Shown: positions 9,937 through 18,183 of the stretch, piece after piece
How the letters are laid out: each line of letters starts with the position of its first letter
Position numbering within the stretch: position 1 is the stretch's first letter
Assembly: GCF_008124765.1 (NCBI RefSeq)
Contig: NZ_VNHS01000001.1
Location: forward strand, 930,001-994,000
Length of the DNA: 64,000 nt
Direction of reading: 5' to 3'
Source: Paenibacillus methanolicus
Lineage (GTDB): Bacteria > Bacillota > Bacilli > Paenibacillales > Paenibacillaceae
Translations under genes and position numbers: made by a program
The notes under the pieces: model-generated
Told to the model about the DNA's origin: nothing
The model's input: only the letters and a program-made list of their open reading frames with translations
Databases searched by the model: none

Positions 9937-12135
9937 CTAGATCGCGGGAACCTGCTGCGGCGGTTGATCCGGCAAACGTGTAGGCAAGATGACCTCCACC
10001 GTCGTTCCGTCGCCCTGTCTGCTGCTGATCGCAAGCCGCCCGTGATGCGATTCGATGATTCTGCGCATAACCATGTAACCGAGTCCCGTGCCTTTTTCCT
10101 TCGTCGTATAGAAAGGCTCGCCCAGTCGCTTCACCATCTCCTCCGGCATGCCGCACCCTTGGTCGGCGAAGCGGATTCGAAGCTCTCCCTCGCTTCGTTC
10201 GATCGCGACCTCGATCGAACAGCCGGGACTGGACGCTTCAATGGCGTTCTTCAGCAAATTGACGAACACCTGCTTCAACTGATTGCCGTCGCCCGATATA
10301 TAGGCTTGTTCGTCCGCCGCGCAATGCCGGATTTCGATATTGTTCATAACCGCCTGCGTGGCAAGCAGCATGATCGTCTGCTCCAGCACCTCCCGCACGT
10401 CCACGTCGGCAACCCGGCTCACCTGGGGCTTCGCCAGCACCAGCAGCTCGCTCGAGATAAACTCGATGCGCGAGAGCTCCTCTTGAATAATGCCCAGATA
10501 CGGCAGCTTCGGATCGGCGTTCTGCGTTTGCAACAGCTTCACGAAGCCTTTCAGCGCGGTGAGCGGATTGCGGATTTCGTGCGCGACCGCCGCCGCCAAC
10601 TGCCCGACGACCTTCAGCTTGTCCGATTTGCGAAGCAATTCTTCGGTCTCGAGCGTGTCCGTCATGTCCTTAATAATGACGTACGTCCCGACCCGTTGGC
10701 CGCCGACGATAATCGGCACGACCGTATTGGTGACGACGATCACCTGTCCGTCCTTGCGAAGCAGCTCCGAATCGATGCGCTGGAGCGCTATGCCGTCCGC
10801 GGTGTTCAAATATTCTCTGGATACCCGCTCCGCTTCGGGAGGCGTGAGCAGCACGGAATAGCTCTGACCATTAAGCTCATCGGCGCTATACCCGGTCAAC
10901 CGCGCCATCGAGGGATTCGCGCCGATCAGCGTTCCGTCCATATCCAGCGCGCAGACGCCGTCCGGATGATGATGGATGATCGACCAGGAGCGCTGCTCGC
11001 TCTCCAGAAGCTGGCGTTCGGTGCTCTTCAGCACGGTGATGTCCTGAATAATGCCCGTCATGCGGCTCGAATCCGCGGCGTTGACTTGCCCTTTCACGAA
11101 GACGATGCGCTCTTCGCCATTCGGCCGAATGATGCGGCACTCCGTCTGGAAACTCCGGTTGCGCCAGCCATCCCGCCATATGTCCAACACGCGCTTCGCA
11201 TCCTCCGGCGTCACCGCCTCTAACAAGCGTTCGTGCTCGACATGGCCGTCGCGCGACGGCGGCATGCCGAAGATGCGGAAGCTCTCTTGCGACCAGTACA
11301 TCCGCTTGCTCTTCGCGTTCATCTCCCAGCTGCCGATATGCGCGATGCTCTGCGATTGCTCGAGCAGGGAGATGCTTTTGCGCAAGAGCGCTTCGGTGAC
11401 GTATTCGCTCGTGACGTCTTTGGCAATGCCATAGACGCCGACGATTTGACCTCTATCGTAGATCGGGAAATTGTTCACGATAAAATTGCGCGTCGCGCCG
11501 TCCGCCCGGATGATCCGGACCGGATAGCTTTGGGCCGCCCCATCCGCCGCACGGTAGAAATGCTCGCGCACCCGCGGCAAATCCTGAGGCACGATCAGCC
11601 CCGCAAAATCGCGGCGCATCAGCTCGGCCGCCGAATAGCCGGATAGCCGCACGGCCGATGCGTTCACTTGAATGTATTTGCCTTTCAAATCGAGCAAATA
11701 GACGGCATCCGGACTATGCTCGAAGAGGGATTGCACCATCTGCTCGGCCGAGGCCATCAGCGTGCCGGGCGCCGGCGTCCGCTCGATGAACGCCGAGTAG
11801 CCGCGCTCATCCGGATAGACCCGAATCATGTAGATTTCGCCCGTGTCGGGATCGGTCGCTTCGCACTCCCGCGCGCCGCCGATGGCTTCCGCGCGACGGA
11901 CGATATCCGCCAAGCTGCACCGCATCCAGTCGCTGCCGTGAGTCGGAACCGGTACCGCGGCTTCACCCGATTTCCCGCCGAAAAACTTGCTCATCGCATG
12001 CGGACATGCGAACGCGATTTCGCCGTCCGCATCGAACCGAACATAATAATGCCGTACTCTATCCGGCGACCAGTAAGCTTGTTGCTCCGAAAACGTTTTC
12101 GGCGGCATGCCAGGTTCCCTGTTCATAGCGCGCAT
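9937..12135 (-). CDS. PAS domain sensor histidine kinase
   Basis: A 732-residue kinase without obvious membrane segments. After a divergent N-terminal sensor region, three PAS domains can be traced (about residues 145-260, 265-375 and 380-500; DAVYLLDLKGKYIQVN and GVCALDMDGTLIGANPS are typical cores). Then come HisKA with AAAVAHEIRNPLTALKGF (His about 520) and a C-terminal HATPase with NLLKNAIEAS, DQGCGM and KGTGLGYMV. The build resembles cytosolic sporulation kinases of the KinA/KinE type, so Spo0F is a possible partner, but this is inference. It precedes the multi-HAMP kinase by 113 nt. The start could also be the ATG three codons downstream. Confidence 0.92.
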   Translation of the reverse strand: MRAMNREPGMPPKTFSEQQAYWSPDRVRHYYVRFDADGEIAFACPHAMSKFFGGKSGEAAVPVPTHGSDWMRCSLADIVRRAEAIGGARECEATDPDTGEIYMIRVYPDERGYSAFIERTPAPGTLMASAEQMVQSLFEHSPDAVYLLDLKGKYIQVNASAVRLSGYSAAELMRRDFAGLIVPQDLPRVREHFYRAADGAAQSYPVRIIRADGATRNFIVNNFPIYDRGQIVGVYGIAKDVTSEYVTEALLRKSISLLEQSQSIAHIGSWEMNAKSKRMYWSQESFRIFGMPPSRDGHVEHERLLEAVTPEDAKRVLDIWRDGWRNRSFQTECRIIRPNGEERIVFVKGQVNAADSSRMTGIIQDITVLKSTERQLLESEQRSWSIIHHHPDGVCALDMDGTLIGANPSMARLTGYSADELNGQSYSVLLTPPEAERVSREYLNTADGIALQRIDSELLRKDGQVIVVTNTVVPIIVGGQRVGTYVIIKDMTDTLETEELLRKSDKLKVVGQLAAAVAHEIRNPLTALKGFVKLLQTQNADPKLPYLGIIQEELSRIEFISSELLVLAKPQVSRVADVDVREVLEQTIMLLATQAVMNNIEIRHCAADEQAYISGDGNQLKQVFVNLLKNAIEASSPGCSIEVAIERSEGELRIRFADQGCGMPEEMVKRLGEPFYTTKEKGTGLGYMVMRRIIESHHGRLAISSRQGDGTTVEVILPTRLPDQPPQQVPAI

Positions 12136-12311
12136 TACCCCCTTCTGTCTCGCTGTCTGATAGGAATATTCAACATATCGAGGAAGGTACCTGCCTTATT
12201 AGACAAATAATTAACGGTACAATATTAAGCAATTCGGAATTTGTTGCATACCGGCGAAACAACAGTCGCTATCTTGTAGCAGCTACGAGCGTCTCGCTCC
12301 TGAGCATGCAA

Positions 12312-12342
12312 ACAAAAAAGACCTTCCCGCGCAGGAAGGTCT
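12312..12342 (-). terminator. terminator of the SDR remnant
   Basis: AGACCTTCC (12319-12327) and GGAAGGTCT (12334-12342) form a 9-bp stem with a 6-nt loop, followed on the minus strand by a run of six T. It is still in place behind the broken SDR gene. Confidence 0.85.
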
Positions 12343-12360
12343 ACTCGTCGCTCGCAAGCG

Positions 12361-12700
12361 ATTATTTAAAGGAAGCGTACCCTTGGTCGGCCATGACGAC
12401 GCTACCGTTGATCGCGCCCGCTTCTTCGAGCGACACCAGGTATACGGTATTCGCGAAGGACTCCGGCTTCGTCAGCTCGCCGCCCATGACTTTCGCGCGC
12501 ATGCTGTCGATCAGACCGCTCCTTGTAGCCCTGGATAATCGGCGTGTCTACCGCGCCCCGCGCGATCGCGACGACGCGGATGCGGTGCGGCGCGAGCTCG
12601 AGCGCGGCCGACTTCGACATCAGGATGACGGCTCCTTTGGTCGCATGATACGCGAACGTCCCCGGCGAAGCCAGGAATCCGAACACGTCGTGAAGGAAGG
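12361..12700 (-). pseudogene. SDR oxidoreductase remnant (5'-truncated, frameshifted)
   Basis: The minus strand encodes the second half of a short-chain dehydrogenase. GFLASPGTFAYHATKGA holds the YxxxK catalytic pair, followed by ELAPHRIRV and a substrate-loop segment ending IIQGYKE. Near 12520 the frame is lost. The C-terminal tail continues in another frame as ELTKPESFANTVYLV and GSVVMADQGYASFK, then a stop. The N-terminal nucleotide-binding half is absent, and homology begins abruptly near 12690. With two lesions this is a decayed gene. The intact terminator behind it shows it was once a transcription unit. Confidence 0.85.
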
Positions 12701-12817
12701 GTTAATATCATTAAGTTTTCTGCATGCTATCAGAGGTGTACAATACAAACCATAACCGAAATAACCCGCTTACCATCACATTTCGCCGATCCGGCAGCCA
12801 GGAGATGACCCCTACCT

Positions 12818-13114
12818 ATGATCATTATTCACGCCGAGCTAGTTATTGACTCCGCCCATCGCGAAGCATTTCTAGAGAAAGCCCGCGCGACCGTCGAAGC
12901 GACGCTCCGCGAAGAAGGCAATTTGGGTTACAAATTATACGAGGACGCCGACCGCCCGAACACCTTCCTGTTCGTGGAGAAGTGGGCGAGCAAAGAAGCG
13001 ATCGATCTGCATGGCAAAAGCGAGTATTTCACGTCTTTCTTCGCCGCCGCGAGCGGTTGGTTGCAAGCGCCGTTCAAGCCGGAAATATTCGTCGTGCAGG
13101 CGCCGGCCCAGTAA
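12818..13114 (+). CDS. antibiotic biosynthesis monooxygenase-fold protein (putative quinol monooxygenase)
   Basis: A 98-residue ferredoxin-like ABM-domain protein. It starts MIIIHAELVID, and the segment FLFVEKWASKEAIDLHGKSE (about residues 46-65) carries the family's conserved WxS and H. These small dimeric proteins act as quinol or anthrone monooxygenases (YgiN-like) or in heme breakdown. Without further context the substrate cannot be fixed. A GGAG lies 12 nt upstream of the ATG. It stands alone next to the SDR remnant. Confidence 0.85.
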   Translation: MIIIHAELVIDSAHREAFLEKARATVEATLREEGNLGYKLYEDADRPNTFLFVEKWASKEAIDLHGKSEYFTSFFAAASGWLQAPFKPEIFVVQAPAQ

Positions 13115-13218
13115 GAAGCCGTCCGTTTTCGATCGTATGCCAGGTTCATGACCCCGCAATCGAAACTTCCGTTCGCCGAATAGGATCCGCATCGGCGACA
13201 AACCGACATGCTTGAAAC

Positions 13219-13284
13219 AAGCCCCTCTCAGCGCGTTCGAACGAATTCGTTCACGACGATCCGCCGCGCGAAAGGGGCTTTTCG
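13219..13284 (+). terminator. long-stem terminator after the monooxygenase-like gene
   Basis: AAGCCCCT (13219-13226) pairs with AGGGGCTT (13273-13280), with inner GCGCG/CGCGC arms and a GAACGAATTCGTTC palindrome in the loop region. A T-rich stretch follows. The sequence from here to 13602 holds no gene on either strand that I can support, only a possible promoter near its end. Confidence 0.7.
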
Positions 13285-13532
13285 TCTTTCTCCTCTCGCG
13301 CGAATGTTGCATAACGCTCGCAAACTCCCCTATGTATTAACGTTTGTTCGCCTCGTTCTCTGCTCTTCCATCCTGTCACCATTTCGTCAAACTCATCTTA
13401 AAAAACGCTAAAACAGGCCAATCCGCTAGTCTTTTCCGTGTCGAATCCGCATAATATGGCAGTGTTTCGGTTCGAAGCGTTTAACGCGGGGGTAACATAT
13501 TCGCCGAAATTTGACCGCAAGCTAACATTGGA

Positions 13533-13564
13533 TTGACAGCCGCTTCATATGTTTGCGCTATGCT
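13533..13564 (+). promoter_or_regulatory. possible promoter of the 54-residue gene
   Basis: A perfect TTGACA (13533-13538) is followed by TATGCT (13559-13564). The spacing of 20 nt is longer than the usual 17, so the -10 assignment is doubtful. The site is about 40 nt upstream of the start codon. Confidence 0.3.
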
Positions 13565-13602
13565 AGAAACAGATCAGACTTAGAAGAAGGAGGTGAATAA
13601 CG

Positions 13603-13767
13603 TTGATCGTGTTCGATGTGATCGTGGACGGCAAAGTAAAGGAAACGCTCCGTCCCGTCAACCAGCGACTGAAAGAAATCCAGCTGTACGTCAAGTCCGA
13701 ATCCGCTCGCTTAATCGAGAAATACGGCAGCAACGTCCAGTTAAACCGAAGAATGCTGTACAAATGA
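13603..13767 (+). CDS. small conserved-looking protein, 54 residues, TTG start
   Basis: A short gene read from a TTG start placed 9 nt after a near-perfect AGAAGGAGGTGA ribosome site. The product begins MIVFDVIVDG, is basic and mixed-charge, contains a helical segment rich in Lys/Glu (NQRLKEIQLYVKSESARLIE) and ends RRMLYK. It has no signal peptide or membrane segment, and I do not recognise the family. The strong ribosome site and a weak stem followed by six T right after the stop argue that it is real. Confidence 0.65.
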   Translation: MIVFDVIVDGKVKETLRPVNQRLKEIQLYVKSESARLIEKYGSNVQLNRRMLYK

Positions 13768-13817
13768 GGCCCCTGACGGAGGTCTTTTTTGTTCCTCCCG
13801 TCCCCCAAATATCGCAT

Positions 13818-13847
13818 AAAAAAACACCCGCGCATGTCGCGCGGGTG
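13818..13847 (-). terminator. terminator of the DUF6509/helicase operon
   Basis: CACCCGCGC (13825-13833) and GCGCGGGTG (13839-13847) form a 9-bp GC stem, followed on the minus strand by seven T. It lies 27 nt after the DUF6509 stop. Confidence 0.9.
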
Positions 13848-13874
13848 CTGCTGCCGTTCCTGCTCGGAGCGCGG

Positions 13875-14174
13875 CTAGCTGCCCTCCGCTTCCGCCGTCC
13901 GTTCCTTGCAGAACGACAACAAGATCGCCACCTCTTCATCCTCGAGGTCGAAATCCAGATAACGGTCGGTCGACCGCTCGTGCAGATCGTATTTCACGAT
14001 GGCCCCTTCTCCGTCTTGCTCCTTGTACACGACGCGCGCGTACACGCCTAGCTCATGATGCAGTTCGTCGTCATCGGGAATGTCGAGATTCAGGACGAAT
14101 TCATACCGCGTGCCGGGCAAGATGCCGAACGGGTCTTTGACCAGCTCGGCCGAATACGATGATATGGTTAGCAT
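13875..14174 (-). CDS. DUF6509 family protein
   Basis: A 99-residue acidic protein. The N-terminal run MLTISSYSAELVKDPFGILP and the DIPDDDELHHE segment match the pattern I associate with DUF6509 proteins of Bacillales. Its molecular function is not known. Its ATG overlaps the last codons of the upstream helicase gene by 7 nt, so the two are translationally coupled and share a terminator. No catalytic motif is visible. Confidence 0.75.
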   Translation of the reverse strand: MLTISSYSAELVKDPFGILPGTRYEFVLNLDIPDDDELHHELGVYARVVYKEQDGEGAIVKYDLHERSTDRYLDFDLEDEEVAILLSFCKERTAEAEGS

Positions 14175-16108
14175 AAGATGTCCCTCTCTGTCCCTGGAGG
14201 CAGGAACGCCGCGATGCGCGACCGCACCTCCGCTTGATTAAGCGCCTGGCCCAGGATGGAAATATAACCCTCGTCCTCCCGGGAGCGGATGAGCCGGCCG
14301 ATGCCTTGGCGAAGACGAAGCAGCATGTACGGCATGTCCACCTCTTCGAAAGGATCGGCGGCGTCCGCGCGGCGCGAGGCGAACACGGCATCGTTCGGCG
14401 GGAACGGCAGCTCCCAGACGATGACGTGCGACAACGACGGCCCCGGAATATCGAGTCCCTCCCACAGCGTCACCGCGCACAGCACGCTATGCTCGTCCTG
14501 CTGGAAGGCCGAGATGAGCGAGCTGATCTCCGCGCTTCCTTCATAGAGGAAGCGATAACCTGCCGCATCCGGGTGCTGCCCGACCGACGTCTGGAATTGC
14601 CGCAACTGCTCCTCGGACGGGAATAGAATGAGCGCCCGTCCTTCCGTCAGCCGCAGCAGCTCCAAGGCGATCTTCGTCTTGTCCGTGTCGGGCTGGTCCG
14701 GCAGGAGCGCGGCTTTCATCTGCGCTTGATAGTCATACGGCGATTCAACGGAGAACGAGAGATAATCCCGAATGCCGAGCGTGCCGGCCATATAATCGAA
14801 CGATCCGCCTACGGACATCGTGGCCGAAGAGAAGACGATCGGCATATTCCGGCTGAATACCCGCTCCTCCAGCACTTCCTTCACTTTCTTCGGCATGATC
14901 ACGAGCGATAAGCCGTCGCGGTCTTCCTCCAGCCAGCTAATCAGCTGCTTGGGCTGCACGAACAGGCCAAGCGCCAGCTGGATCATCTCGATATGCTCCT
15001 CGACGATCGTCAGGTGATACGTATCCAGCGTGAACAGTCCGCTCTCGAAGACGAGCTCTTCTTCGATCTCCGCGAGCAGCGACCTGAACCGGTTCGCTTC
15101 CCGTAACAGCGCGTCCGTGATGACGACGTCCTTGCGGTTCGATCCGGTTACGCGGCGGCTGCTATTCTCCAACAGGTCGAACAATTTCTCGCTCTGCGCG
15201 ATGGCATCCTCGACCGCGTACGCCAGCTTCTCCCGTACCTCGCCTTCCAGCAAACGGGTAATAATGCTCTCGAATACGGCATGCTTCAGCTTATAGGTCA
15301 GCGCGTTCTGCGCCGCCGTCTCCAGCAGATGGCCTTCGTCGAATACGACCGAGCTATGCTCCGGGAGCAGCGGCAGCTGACCCTCGCGCTTGCGCGCCTC
15401 GTACGTCCACACATGCTCCATGTAGAAGTCATGCGAGCAAATAATAATGTCGACCGCCTTGCGGAAATGCTCGCGCGAGATCGTCTGGCCGCATCGATGG
15501 CGCTGGCTGCAGACGAGGCAGTCCTGGAAGACGTCCCAGCCGATCTTGCGCCATTGTTCGTCGTTCAATTCCGGGAAATCTTTTCGGTTGCCGTACGGCA
15601 AGAACGTTTGCATCGAATCCGGCCGACGCACGAACGCGGGCAGGCTATCGTAGATGTCCCGGAACCGCTCCCCGTCTTCTTCATGCTCGAATCTCGCGCC
15701 ATCCAGCTTGTTCAAGCAAATATATTGATCGGGCGACTTGCCCAGCCGCGCGTCGATCGTCAAGTTCAGGTGCCGCGCCAGCTTGGCGATGTCGCCCTCT
15801 TCCTTGACGAGCTGCTCGATCAGCGATTCATCCGCGCAGGCCACGATCGCCGGCTTGCGCGTGTATCGCGCGTACATGACGGCATAGAGCAAATAGACGA
15901 GCGTCTTGCCCGTGCCGACCCCCGCTTCCGCCAAAATCGTCTTCTTCTCGTTGTAGGCCCGCTCCAGCTGGAACGCCATGTAGATTTGTTCGTCGCGCAC
16001 TTCGAACCCGGCTTCGGGCAGCTGCTCATAAAACACATCCGCAATCCAGTCGCTCGCTTGCTGCACGAACGGCTCTTTCGGATCAAAATCAAAAGGATAA
16101 GTACTCAA
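14168..16108 (-). CDS. ATP-dependent DNA helicase, DinG/Rad3 (XPD-like) family
   Basis: A 646-residue superfamily 2 helicase. Walker A is EAGVGTGKTLVYL (about residues 60-72), the DEAH-type box is DEGHLLET (about 257-264), and the C-terminal motifs include LWEGLDIPG and QGIGRLIRS (motif VI). Cysteines at CLNKLD and CLVCSQRHRCGQ (about 130-210) are placed like the 4Fe-4S cluster ligands of XPD/DinG, so an iron-sulfur cluster is likely. DinG-type enzymes unwind forked DNA, R-loops and G-quadruplexes in repair. The gene overlaps the DUF6509 gene downstream. Confidence 0.9.
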   Translation of the reverse strand: MSTYPFDFDPKEPFVQQASDWIADVFYEQLPEAGFEVRDEQIYMAFQLERAYNEKKTILAEAGVGTGKTLVYLLYAVMYARYTRKPAIVACADESLIEQLVKEEGDIAKLARHLNLTIDARLGKSPDQYICLNKLDGARFEHEEDGERFRDIYDSLPAFVRRPDSMQTFLPYGNRKDFPELNDEQWRKIGWDVFQDCLVCSQRHRCGQTISREHFRKAVDIIICSHDFYMEHVWTYEARKREGQLPLLPEHSSVVFDEGHLLETAAQNALTYKLKHAVFESIITRLLEGEVREKLAYAVEDAIAQSEKLFDLLENSSRRVTGSNRKDVVITDALLREANRFRSLLAEIEEELVFESGLFTLDTYHLTIVEEHIEMIQLALGLFVQPKQLISWLEEDRDGLSLVIMPKKVKEVLEERVFSRNMPIVFSSATMSVGGSFDYMAGTLGIRDYLSFSVESPYDYQAQMKAALLPDQPDTDKTKIALELLRLTEGRALILFPSEEQLRQFQTSVGQHPDAAGYRFLYEGSAEISSLISAFQQDEHSVLCAVTLWEGLDIPGPSLSHVIVWELPFPPNDAVFASRRADAADPFEEVDMPYMLLRLRQGIGRLIRSREDEGYISILGQALNQAEVRSRIAAFLPPGTERDILC

Positions 16109-16211
16109 TCAGGACGTGCCTCCGTCTCGTAGCATTGAAAACATTCCACCATTATACCGCAAAACGAGCGGACGGGAAAATGATGCCTTGAAGCGCCTTC
16201 TCCCGTCGCCG

Positions 16212-16835
16212 TTATTTCCGTCCGTAGTCCGCCTTGATTTCGCCCCATGCCGCCGTATTCCACTTGCGCACTTGCGCATGAGCGGGATGGCGCTGCAACC
16301 AATCGAGCGCTTCGTCGACCAATGTCCAAATCTCGCGGGTCGACGCATCGCGCGCCAGATTCGTGTTCACCGCGCGGTTCTTGACCCATAGCATCGCCGT
16401 CTGCGAATCGGTATAGACGATCTTGTCCAAGCCTTGCTCATGTATGAGCCGCAGTCCATGGACGATCGCGAGGAACTCGCCGAGATTGTTCGTCCCTTTG
16501 GCGATCGGCGGGTGCTCGAATAGAACGGCGCCCGTCACCGTGTCGACGACCTTGTATTCAACGATGCCCGGATTACCCTTGCTGCCGACGTCCACGGAGA
16601 TGCTGTTCGCGATGATTTCTTCCTTGGATGCGGCAGCCCCCGCGCCGCGAGCCGCCGACGTCGCGGCTCGCTCGCTTGCTTCCCCGGCGTACGCCGCTTC
16701 GGCCTCGGCTTTCGACTCGAACGACTTGAAGCGCGCGCCCGAGAAGCCCGTCGTCTGTTTCTGGCAATCCGCCCAGGTCGTATAGATCCCGGGCTTGCGG
16801 CCCGCCCATACCACGTAATATTTCGATTTCGCCAA
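16212..16835 (-). CDS. viroplasmin-domain ribonuclease H
   Basis: A 207-residue protein with an N-terminal Caulimovirus VI/viroplasmin-type hybrid-binding domain (YYVVWAGRKPGIYTTW, then GARFKSFESKAEAEAAY) joined by an Ala-rich linker to RNase H. The catalytic acids are visible: SVDVGSKGNPG, NNLGEFLAI, VYTDSQTA and KADYGRK, giving D-E-D-D. It should cut RNA in RNA-DNA hybrids, like RNase HI with the eukaryote-style N-terminal domain. I place the start at a TTG preceded by GAGGTGA, because the in-frame ATG 15 codons upstream has no ribosome site and adds unrelated residues. Confidence 0.9.
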   Translation of the reverse strand: MAKSKYYVVWAGRKPGIYTTWADCQKQTTGFSGARFKSFESKAEAEAAYAGEASERAATSAARGAGAAASKEEIIANSISVDVGSKGNPGIVEYKVVDTVTGAVLFEHPPIAKGTNNLGEFLAIVHGLRLIHEQGLDKIVYTDSQTAMLWVKNRAVNTNLARDASTREIWTLVDEALDWLQRHPAHAQVRKWNTAAWGEIKADYGRK

Positions 16836-17093
16836 TGGTTTCACCTCATTAAATATTGCAGGCATCCCGCCCGCTTTCATTCATCCTCAAAAAACTCTAT
16901 TCCCGAATAGCGTCAGCAAATGGATCCGGCAAAGAGCAGGCACGATTCGCCGAAACGTTCCGCTTGTGCTAGTGTTCCGCGATCCACGCCCTATGAACCG
17001 CCGAAGCCCCGAAGTCTGACCGCATCGTTCCGATCAAGCGCGCATAACTATCCCTATAGCGTCTAATCTACTGCAAAAAGGAGAATGTCCGAG

Positions 17094-17867
17094 ATGAGTA
17101 TCAATCCCGCCCAAACGGCTCCCGTCCGATCTGAGCCTCTGACTTTCGTGCTTGTCCACGGCTCATGGGCCGATGCCGGCTTCTGGAACGGCGCGGCGGC
17201 CGCGCTGCGGCAGATGGGCCATACGGTCTATGCGCCGGAATTTCCCGGGCATGGAGGCGATCCGAACAAGAACGTCTCCCACGCGCAAATGAGCAAAGCC
17301 GTCGGCGATTACATCGCAGCCAAGCAGCTCAAAGATATCGTGCTGGTCGGGCACAGCTTCGGCGGTACTATCGTTCAGAAAACGGCCGAGCTTGTCCCGG
17401 ATCGGCTCAAGCGGCTGGTGTTCTGGAACGCCTTCGTCCTGAACGACGGCCAATCGATGGCCGACGTCCTGCCCAAGCAAGCCGTCGACTTCTTCCTGCA
17501 GCTGGCTGCCGCCTCCTCGGACAACACGATCGCGCTGCCATTCCCTTACTTCCGAGATGCGTTCGTCAATACCGCGGACCTGCCGACGGCGCACTATATT
17601 CATCGCCACTCGCCGCCCGAGCCGGCTGCCCCGTTCCGCGAGCAATTGGATTTGAAGCGATTCTATGCGCTGCAAGTGCCGAAGAGTTATCTCTATCTGA
17701 CGGAAGATAACGTTCTCCCGCAATTCGACGACACCGGCTGGCACCCGCATTTCTCAAGCAGGCTAGGCCAATTCCGGCTCATCAAAGGCCACGGCGATCA
17801 TATGACGCCGGCGTATGTGCAGCCCGACAAGCTCGCGCGTCTGCTCGTCCAAGCCGGACGCGATTAG
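17094..17867 (+). CDS. alpha/beta hydrolase
   Basis: A 257-residue alpha/beta-fold hydrolase. FVLVHGSWADAGFW gives the oxyanion-hole HG motif near residue 24, and VLVGHSFGG is the nucleophile elbow (Ser about 92). The C-terminal His is in IKGHGDHM. It resembles esterases of the plant-style HNL/MES and bacterial EstC-like group, and the substrate is unknown. I take the second ATG (17094), 10 nt after GGAG, because the ATG at 17085 is only 1 nt from that site. It is a single gene with its own terminator. Confidence 0.88.
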   Translation: MSINPAQTAPVRSEPLTFVLVHGSWADAGFWNGAAAALRQMGHTVYAPEFPGHGGDPNKNVSHAQMSKAVGDYIAAKQLKDIVLVGHSFGGTIVQKTAELVPDRLKRLVFWNAFVLNDGQSMADVLPKQAVDFFLQLAAASSDNTIALPFPYFRDAFVNTADLPTAHYIHRHSPPEPAAPFREQLDLKRFYALQVPKSYLYLTEDNVLPQFDDTGWHPHFSSRLGQFRLIKGHGDHMTPAYVQPDKLARLLVQAGRD

Positions 17868-17909
17868 CGTGCATGCGACATCCTCGCGTATGCAATCATA
17901 TACGCAGAC

Positions 17910-17944
17910 AAAAACCGGCGGAACACGTGCTCCGTCCGGTTTTT
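17910..17944. terminator. bidirectional terminator
   Basis: AAAAACCGGCGGA (17910-17922) pairs with TCCGTCCGGTTTTT (17931-17944), with one bulged T. It lies between the convergent hydrolase gene and the 26-residue peptide gene and has T runs for both directions. Confidence 0.85.
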
Positions 17945-17950
17945 GCTTGG

Positions 17951-18031
17951 TTACGACTTGTCGGATTTGGCGGCGAGCTCGATAATCATGATGACTAGAA
18001 TCAGCAGTTGAATGAGCAGATCGGCACTCAT
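17951..18031 (-). CDS. 26-residue single-span membrane peptide
   Basis: An ATG preceded at 6 nt by GGAGGG opens a 26-codon frame. The product begins MSADLLIQLLILVIMIIELA and ends AKSDKS: one hydrophobic helix (about residues 5-20) and a charged C-terminal tail. The frame ends 6 nt before the shared terminator. Peptides of this build include type I toxins, holin-like peptides and membrane regulators of larger proteins. No antitoxin RNA can be shown here, so the function is open. Confidence 0.6.
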   Translation of the reverse strand: MSADLLIQLLILVIMIIELAAKSDKS

Positions 18032-18183
18032 GGCATTCCCTCCATGCGTTCGTCTTGCTCCTTCAGCCGGCCCTCTCCCATGCCGATGTCCAACTATAAC
18101 GACTTACGTTTCCCGTACCATATCTATGCGCGGAATCGGCGTTTCATGACCGAAAGCGTTACTTATAGCCGATCTGCTCTCCG

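Noticed and set aside
12306-12755. A 149-codon plus-strand frame over the SDR remnant.
   Set aside because: It reads the complement of the decayed SDR and includes the terminator hairpin. Protein composition is not natural.
13233-13250. Palindrome GAACGAATTCGTTC, considered as a LexA box.
   Set aside because: It does not have the CGAACNNNNGTTCG arrangement and lies in the loop of a terminator.
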